From positions 2,465,001 to 2,529,000 of the forward strand of contig NZ_JAMGBB010000001.1 of the NCBI RefSeq assembly GCF_023516505.1: 64,000 bases of DNA. Reading direction: 5' to 3'. Origin of the DNA: Sphingomonas brevis (GTDB lineage Bacteria; Pseudomonadota; Alphaproteobacteria; Sphingomonadales; Sphingomonadaceae). Shown here piece by piece: positions 60,054 to 64,000 of this stretch. Positions within the stretch are counted from its first letter, which is position 1; each line of letters begins with the position of its first letter. A program made the position numbers and the translations under genes. A model generated the notes under the pieces. It was given only the letters and a program-made list of their open reading frames with translations, had not been told where the DNA came from and did not search any database.

Positions 60054-62321
60054 TCAGCCGATCGCGACGCTGTGCCGCTTGGCCCAATCGGCCAGCGATT
60101 TCCGCATGTTGGCGGGCGGTTTGGCAAGCAGTGCCGTTACCTTGCTGCGGACAGCTTCGGCCTCGATGGACCGGACCATGGCCTTGACCGGCCCGACGGC
60201 CGCTGGAGTGATCGAAAAGCTGTCGATGCCGATGCCGATCAGCGCCATCGCCTCGAGTGGCCGCCCGGCCATCTCGCCGCACACGCGGACTGGCACGCCC
60301 GCTGCTTTCGCCTGGATCGCGACGCGGCGCAGGAAGCGCAGGATCGCCGGGCTGAGCCAATCGTAACGCTCTGCCAGCCGCGGGTCGGCCCGGTCGGCGG
60401 CAAACAGGAATTGGGTAAGATCGTTGGTCCCGATCGACAGGAAATCAACCCGCGGCAAAAGCAGGTCGAGCATCTCGGCCAGGCTCGGCACTTCCAGCAT
60501 CGCGCCGAACTCGACTGCCTTGGGCACGCCCCGCTTGGCGCCCTTGGCCCATTGGATCTGCTCCTCGAACAGGGCGCGCGCTTCCTCATATTCCCATGGT
60601 TCGCTGACCATTGGGAACATTACGCGCAGCGTCTTCCCAGCGGTCGCCTCGATCAGCGCTCGCGCCTGCGCCTTCATCAGTGCCTTGCGTTCCAGGCTGA
60701 GGCGCAGCGCGCGCCAGCCCATCGCCGGATTCTCGCTCTCGTCCTTCTGTTCCTCGGACAGGTAGGGCAGGGCCTTGTCGCCGCCGATGTCCACCGTGCG
60801 GAATACAACTGGCTTGTCGCCAGCCGCCTCCAGCACATTCTTGTACAGCCGAAGCTGGCTTTCGCGGCCCGGCAGGGTCGCGGCGATCAGGAACTGGAAT
60901 TCGGTCCGGAACAGTCCGATGCCGTCGGCCCCGGCGGCTTCCAACATGGCTGCATCCTCGGCCAGGCCGGCATTGACCATCAGCGTGATGCGCTCGCCGT
61001 CCTTCGTCTCGGGCGGCAGCGTGCGGATCGCGGCGAATTCGGCGCGGCGCTTCTGGCTGAGCGACATCCGCTGCTCGAAGGCGTTGACCAGCGGCCGGTT
61101 GGGGCGGACCACAACCGTGCCCATGTCGCCGTCGACCAGGATCGTGTCACCCTCGTTGGCGATGTGACGAATGTCGCCGATGCGGCCGACCACCGGCACG
61201 CCCATCGCCCGGGCAACGATGGTGACGTGGGCGGTCAACGACCCTTCCTCCAACACCACGCCCTTCAGGCGGCGTTTGTCATATTCGAGCAATTCGGCCG
61301 GGCCGAGGTTCTTGGCGATCAGGATCGCATCCCTGGTAAGCCCGGTTTGCGCCGCGGTCCCCATCCGGCCCGATACGATCCGCATCAGGCGGTTGGACAG
61401 GTCCTCCAGGTCGTGCATCCGCTCCTTCAGGATCGGATCGTCGATTTCCCGCATCCGGGCGCGGGTGCGTTGCTGGACCCGCTCGATCGCGGCTTCGGCG
61501 GTAAGCCCGCTGTCGATCGCCTCGTTGATCCGCCGCGACCATCCCTCGTCATAGGCGAACATCTTATAGGTCTCGAGGATCTCATTATGCTCGCCGGCGG
61601 TACCGAACTCGGCCTCGCGGGTCATATTGTCGATCTGCTCGCGCATCTTGCGGAATGCCGCGTACACGCGGGTGCGCTCGGCCTCGGTGTCCTCGGCGAC
61701 CGTATGTTCGACCACCACCTTAGGCTGGTGGAATACGGCAACGCCCTTGGCCATGCCGGTGACCAGCTTCAGCCCCTCGATCCGCTGCATGCCGGCATCG
61801 CGCCGGGCGGTCCTGGCCCCGTCGACTAGCCGCGCGCTGGCGATCATTTCGCTGAGCACCATCGCCACGGTCTGCAGCGCCTCGATCTCGACATCGTCGT
61901 AACGGCGAGGATCGGCATGCTGCACCGCCAGAACCCCGATCGCGGCTTCGCGGCGGATGATCGGCACGCCGGCGAAGCTGTGGAATCGCTCTTCGCCCGT
62001 TTCCGGCCGATAGACGAACTCGGGATGGCTGGCGGCCTCGGCCAGGTTCAGGATGCGCCCTTCCTCGGCGATTGTGCCGACCAGGCCCTCGCCAAGGCCG
62101 AGGCGGGTGACGTGCACCGCTTCCTTCCTGAGGCCGTGGGTTGCGAACAGCTCCAGCGCCCGCTCGCGCAACAAATAAATGGAACAGACCTCGCTCTGCA
62201 TCGCCTCGGCGATGAGGTCGACCACCTTGTCCAGCTTGGCCTGCGCCGAGCCGCGCTTGGCCATCACATCGTGCAAGCCGGTCAATATCTCGCGGGCGGA
62301 GGCGGCTGCGGTCAGGGGCAT
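60054..62321 (-). CDS. ptsP: Phosphoenolpyruvate-protein phosphotransferase PtsP (EI-Ntr)
   Basis: First enzyme of the nitrogen-related phosphotransferase system: it takes phosphate from PEP and passes it to NPr. The 755-residue product has an N-terminal GAF domain (about residues 15-160, AEAMQSEVCSIYLLRERALE; FAGVPIIRREAAIGVLAVQH). Enzyme I follows, with the phosphorylated His in EGSLTAHVTIVARAMGVPVV and the PEP-binding TIM barrel (IGLFRTEFQFLIAATLPGRE, VVFRTVDIGGDKALPYLS, DFLSIGTNDLTQFLFAADR). GAF-EI fusion is the normal PtsP architecture and often senses glutamine or alpha-ketoglutarate. NPr and EIIA-Ntr genes are not in the window. Confidence 0.96.
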   Translation of the reverse strand: MPLTAAASAREILTGLHDVMAKRGSAQAKLDKVVDLIAEAMQSEVCSIYLLRERALELFATHGLRKEAVHVTRLGLGEGLVGTIAEEGRILNLAEAASHPEFVYRPETGEERFHSFAGVPIIRREAAIGVLAVQHADPRRYDDVEIEALQTVAMVLSEMIASARLVDGARTARRDAGMQRIEGLKLVTGMAKGVAVFHQPKVVVEHTVAEDTEAERTRVYAAFRKMREQIDNMTREAEFGTAGEHNEILETYKMFAYDEGWSRRINEAIDSGLTAEAAIERVQQRTRARMREIDDPILKERMHDLEDLSNRLMRIVSGRMGTAAQTGLTRDAILIAKNLGPAELLEYDKRRLKGVVLEEGSLTAHVTIVARAMGVPVVGRIGDIRHIANEGDTILVDGDMGTVVVRPNRPLVNAFEQRMSLSQKRRAEFAAIRTLPPETKDGERITLMVNAGLAEDAAMLEAAGADGIGLFRTEFQFLIAATLPGRESQLRLYKNVLEAAGDKPVVFRTVDIGGDKALPYLSEEQKDESENPAMGWRALRLSLERKALMKAQARALIEATAGKTLRVMFPMVSEPWEYEEARALFEEQIQWAKGAKRGVPKAVEFGAMLEVPSLAEMLDLLLPRVDFLSIGTNDLTQFLFAADRADPRLAERYDWLSPAILRFLRRVAIQAKAAGVPVRVCGEMAGRPLEAMALIGIGIDSFSITPAAVGPVKAMVRSIEAEAVRSKVTALLAKPPANMRKSLADWAKRHSVAIG

Positions 62322-62415
62322 GAACCGATGCTATGCAAGGAAAGCCCCAGCTTTCCAAGGGCGCTGGCTGAAACTCAGCCGCGCTTCTCCAGGCTAGCAC
62401 TATGGTGGGCGCTAA

Positions 62416-63072
62416 CTAGCGATGCTTTCGCGAGTTTCCTGAAAGCTCGTCGCGGGACAGGGCATGATCGCCATTGAAGTCGGCTGCCTGGAAGCGCCGG
62501 ACCGCCACCCGCTGGAATTCTTCCTTGGTCACGATCCGATTGAGATCTATGTCGGCCATGGCCACCGGCTGCGGCAATCCGGCAATCATCGCAGGTCCTC
62601 GACCGAACCCGGTCCCGCCAGGCATTTGGATGCCTGCATCGGGATCGCCCTCTTGCGCATCTCCCATGTCGACCCCGGAGTAGGTATCGTGGGATGCACC
62701 GGTAGACCGATATCCGGGTGGCCGAAGGCCGCCTGCCAGCCTTACCGCCGGCGGCGCGACCACTTGCTCATAACGCTGGATCTCGTCTGCATCGATGCGG
62801 CCGTTCTTGTTCACGTCAAGCAGGTCCAGGAACCGGCCGGCGTCAGCAACGAACTCGATCAGGCTGATCGATCCGTCATGATTGGTGTCGGCACGGGCCA
62901 TCCAGTCGTCGAGCGGCGGCGGTGCGCCCGGCTGGCCGCGAAACGGCTCGCCCATCAGCGTCAGGTAGATCTGCGATCGACCCTTCGCTGCGTGGCCCTG
63001 GGGCGCAGCGGGTTGGGCGTTGGCGACGGAGCCGAGAAGCATCGCGGTGGCAACCAACAGTCCAGGGTGCAT
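62416..63072 (-). CDS. EF-hand domain protein, exported
   Basis: A 218-residue protein with a signal peptide (LLVATAMLLGSVANA). Four calcium-binding-type loops are visible: residues 62-73 DTNHDGSISLIE and 86-97 DVNKNGRIDADE match the canonical 12-residue pattern. Residues 174-185 DIDLNRIVTKEE and 198-209 DFNGDHALSRDE keep the acidic ligands but replace the loop Gly at position 6. A linker rich in Gly and Pro joins the pairs. The start was set at the ATG with AAGGGATT upstream; the frame opens 57 bases earlier. Function unknown beyond probable calcium binding. Confidence 0.85.
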   Translation of the reverse strand: MHPGLLVATAMLLGSVANAQPAAPQGHAAKGRSQIYLTLMGEPFRGQPGAPPPLDDWMARADTNHDGSISLIEFVADAGRFLDLLDVNKNGRIDADEIQRYEQVVAPPAVRLAGGLRPPGYRSTGASHDTYSGVDMGDAQEGDPDAGIQMPGGTGFGRGPAMIAGLPQPVAMADIDLNRIVTKEEFQRVAVRRFQAADFNGDHALSRDELSGNSRKHR

Positions 63073-63151
63073 GGCCAATCCCTTTTTGACGAACAGCGCC
63101 CTCTGGGCCGAGGAAAATGTATCAGACATTTATCGCCCGGCTGGACCAGGG

Positions 63152-64000
63152 CTAGCCGCGCGAACCCAGGGCCGCCGCGGCCTCGTCGACCAGCTCCTGG
63201 ATGATGTCGGCGACCGGCTCCTCGCGGTTGACCATGCCGACCGACTGCCCGGCCATCACCGATCCGCTCTCGACGTCGCCGTCGATCACCGCGCGGCGGA
63301 GCGCTCCCGCCCAATAATGCTCGATCTGAAGCTGGGCCTCGGCCATTTCGATCGCGCCTTCGTCCAGCTTTTGCGCAACCTCGCGCTGCTTGGCGGCGAA
63401 ATTCTCCATCTCGCGGTTCTTGAGCGCGCGTACCGGAATTACCGGCAGGCGCGGGTCGATCTGCACGGACGGGATCGCGTCGCGTGCCGATGCGCGGATG
63501 AAAGCCTTTTTGAAATTTGCATGGGCAATGCACTCATGCGCGCAGACGAACCGTGTGCCGAGCTGGACGCCGACCGCGCCCATTTCGAGGTAGGCGGCGA
63601 TCGCCTCGCCTCGCCCGATCCCGCCGGCGACGAACACCGGGATGTCGGCGGCGACGTGCGGCAGGATTTCCTGCGCAAGGACGCTGGTCGAAACCGGTCC
63701 GATGTGGCCGCCGGCCTCCATCCCCTCGATTACCAGCGCGTCGGCTCCCGACCGCATCAGCTTCTTGGCCAAGGCAAGCGCCGGGGTGAAGGCAATTAGC
63801 TTGGCGCCATTGCCCTTGATCCGCTCAATCGCGCCGCCCGGCGGCAAGCCGCCGGCGAGCACCACATGGGTCACCTCATGCCTGGCGCAGACATCGATCA
63901 ATTCGCTCAATTGCGGATGCATCGTAATCAGGTTGACGCCGAACGGCTTGGCCGTGCGCTCCTTGGTCCCCGCAATCTCTCCATCGAGCAACTCGGGACT
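63152..64000 (-). CDS. Nitronate monooxygenase family protein, 5' truncated by window edge
   Basis: The frame is open from base 64000 on the minus strand, so the start lies outside; about 282 residues remain. It matches the FMN-dependent nitronate monooxygenase / 2-nitropropane dioxygenase family: KPFGVNLITMHP, VVLAGGLPPGGAIERIKGNG, LVIEGMEAGGHIGPVSTSVL and the FMN-phosphate site FVAGGIGRGEAIAAYLEMGA followed by VGVQLGTRF. These enzymes oxidise nitroalkanes such as 3-nitropropionate; some members instead act in fatty-acid synthesis (FabK-like), so the exact activity is unclear. Confidence 0.9.
   Translation of the reverse strand, partial: SPELLDGEIAGTKERTAKPFGVNLITMHPQLSELIDVCARHEVTHVVLAGGLPPGGAIERIKGNGAKLIAFTPALALAKKLMRSGADALVIEGMEAGGHIGPVSTSVLAQEILPHVAADIPVFVAGGIGRGEAIAAYLEMGAVGVQLGTRFVCAHECIAHANFKKAFIRASARDAIPSVQIDPRLPVIPVRALKNREMENFAAKQREVAQKLDEGAIEMAEAQLQIEHYWAGALRRAVIDGDVESGSVMAGQSVGMVNREEPVADIIQELVDEAAAALGSRG

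Noticed and set aside
59742-61829. Long plus-strand open frame (695 codons) opposite ptsP
   Set aside because: Antisense to ptsP and the RodZ-like gene; repetitive His/Asp/Gly/Leu composition and no motif.

Overview
This 64 kb window is chromosomal DNA of high GC content (roughly 60-65% by eye), almost entirely packed with genes. The gene content and order point to an alphaproteobacterium of the order Sphingomonadales (Sphingomonas, Sphingomicrobium or a relative): a yajC-secD-secF-bamD-recN-ligA run, an nadD-rsfS-rlmH-envC-ctpA block, cpoB-tilS-ftsH, a COQ7-type ubiquinone hydroxylase, a TonB-dependent siderophore receptor, S10 and M20 exopeptidases with signal peptides, and dispersed palindromic intergenic repeats. 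The genus assignment is inference; no rRNA gene is present. There is one tRNA gene (Pro-GGG). I see no CRISPR array, transposase, integrase or replication origin, and no stretch over 300 bases lacks a gene.

Layout. 1-9 kb: the 3' part of uvrB, a membrane-anchored LuxR-type regulator with a DUF4199 membrane protein, an L,D-transpeptidase, a serine carboxypeptidase, small membrane and lipoproteins, and an M20 peptidase. 9-15 kb (the most accessory-looking part): a TIR/FlgO-like/TPR protein, an acyl-CoA synthetase, a GH108 endolysin plus 3-TM holin that resemble the release module of gene transfer agents, and a TMEM175-type channel. 14.7-18 kb: hslV and hslU, separated by a D-amino-acid-oxidase-like protein whose C-terminal motifs lie at its N-terminus (a circular permutation). 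18.7-27.7 kb: tRNA-Pro, the Sec accessory genes, bamD, and a tightly overlapped recN/hydrolase/DUF1697/ligA string. 27.6-31.7 kb (minus strand): an SDR, a B3-type metallo-beta-lactamase, prmA, and a soluble chemoreceptor.

31.8-45 kb: sdhC-sdhD-sdhA without sdhB beside it, an MBL-fold hydrolase, a LOG-family protein, cytochrome c, nudC and mutY, then dciA, a DsbA-like lipoprotein, smc and a cytochrome P450. 45-54 kb: a Fur-box-preceded TonB receptor, then the long minus-strand chain nadD, rsfS, rlmH, envC, ctpA, dsbB, coq7, a small secreted protein and msrA. 54-64 kb: a DUF3667 membrane protein, then on the minus strand ptsP, a RodZ-like protein, cpoB, tilS, a 71-residue protein and ftsH, and finally an EF-hand protein and the 3' part of a nitronate monooxygenase gene.

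Themes. Much of the window serves the cell envelope: LD-transpeptidase, EnvC, CtpA, CpoB, BamD, SecDF-YajC, FtsH, RodZ-like, DsbA and DsbB. Most of the rest is core DNA maintenance (UvrB, RecN, LigA, MutY, Smc, DciA). The observations I rate highest are the permuted oxidase between hslV and hslU, the TIR/FlgO/TPR protein, and the GTA-like lysis pair.
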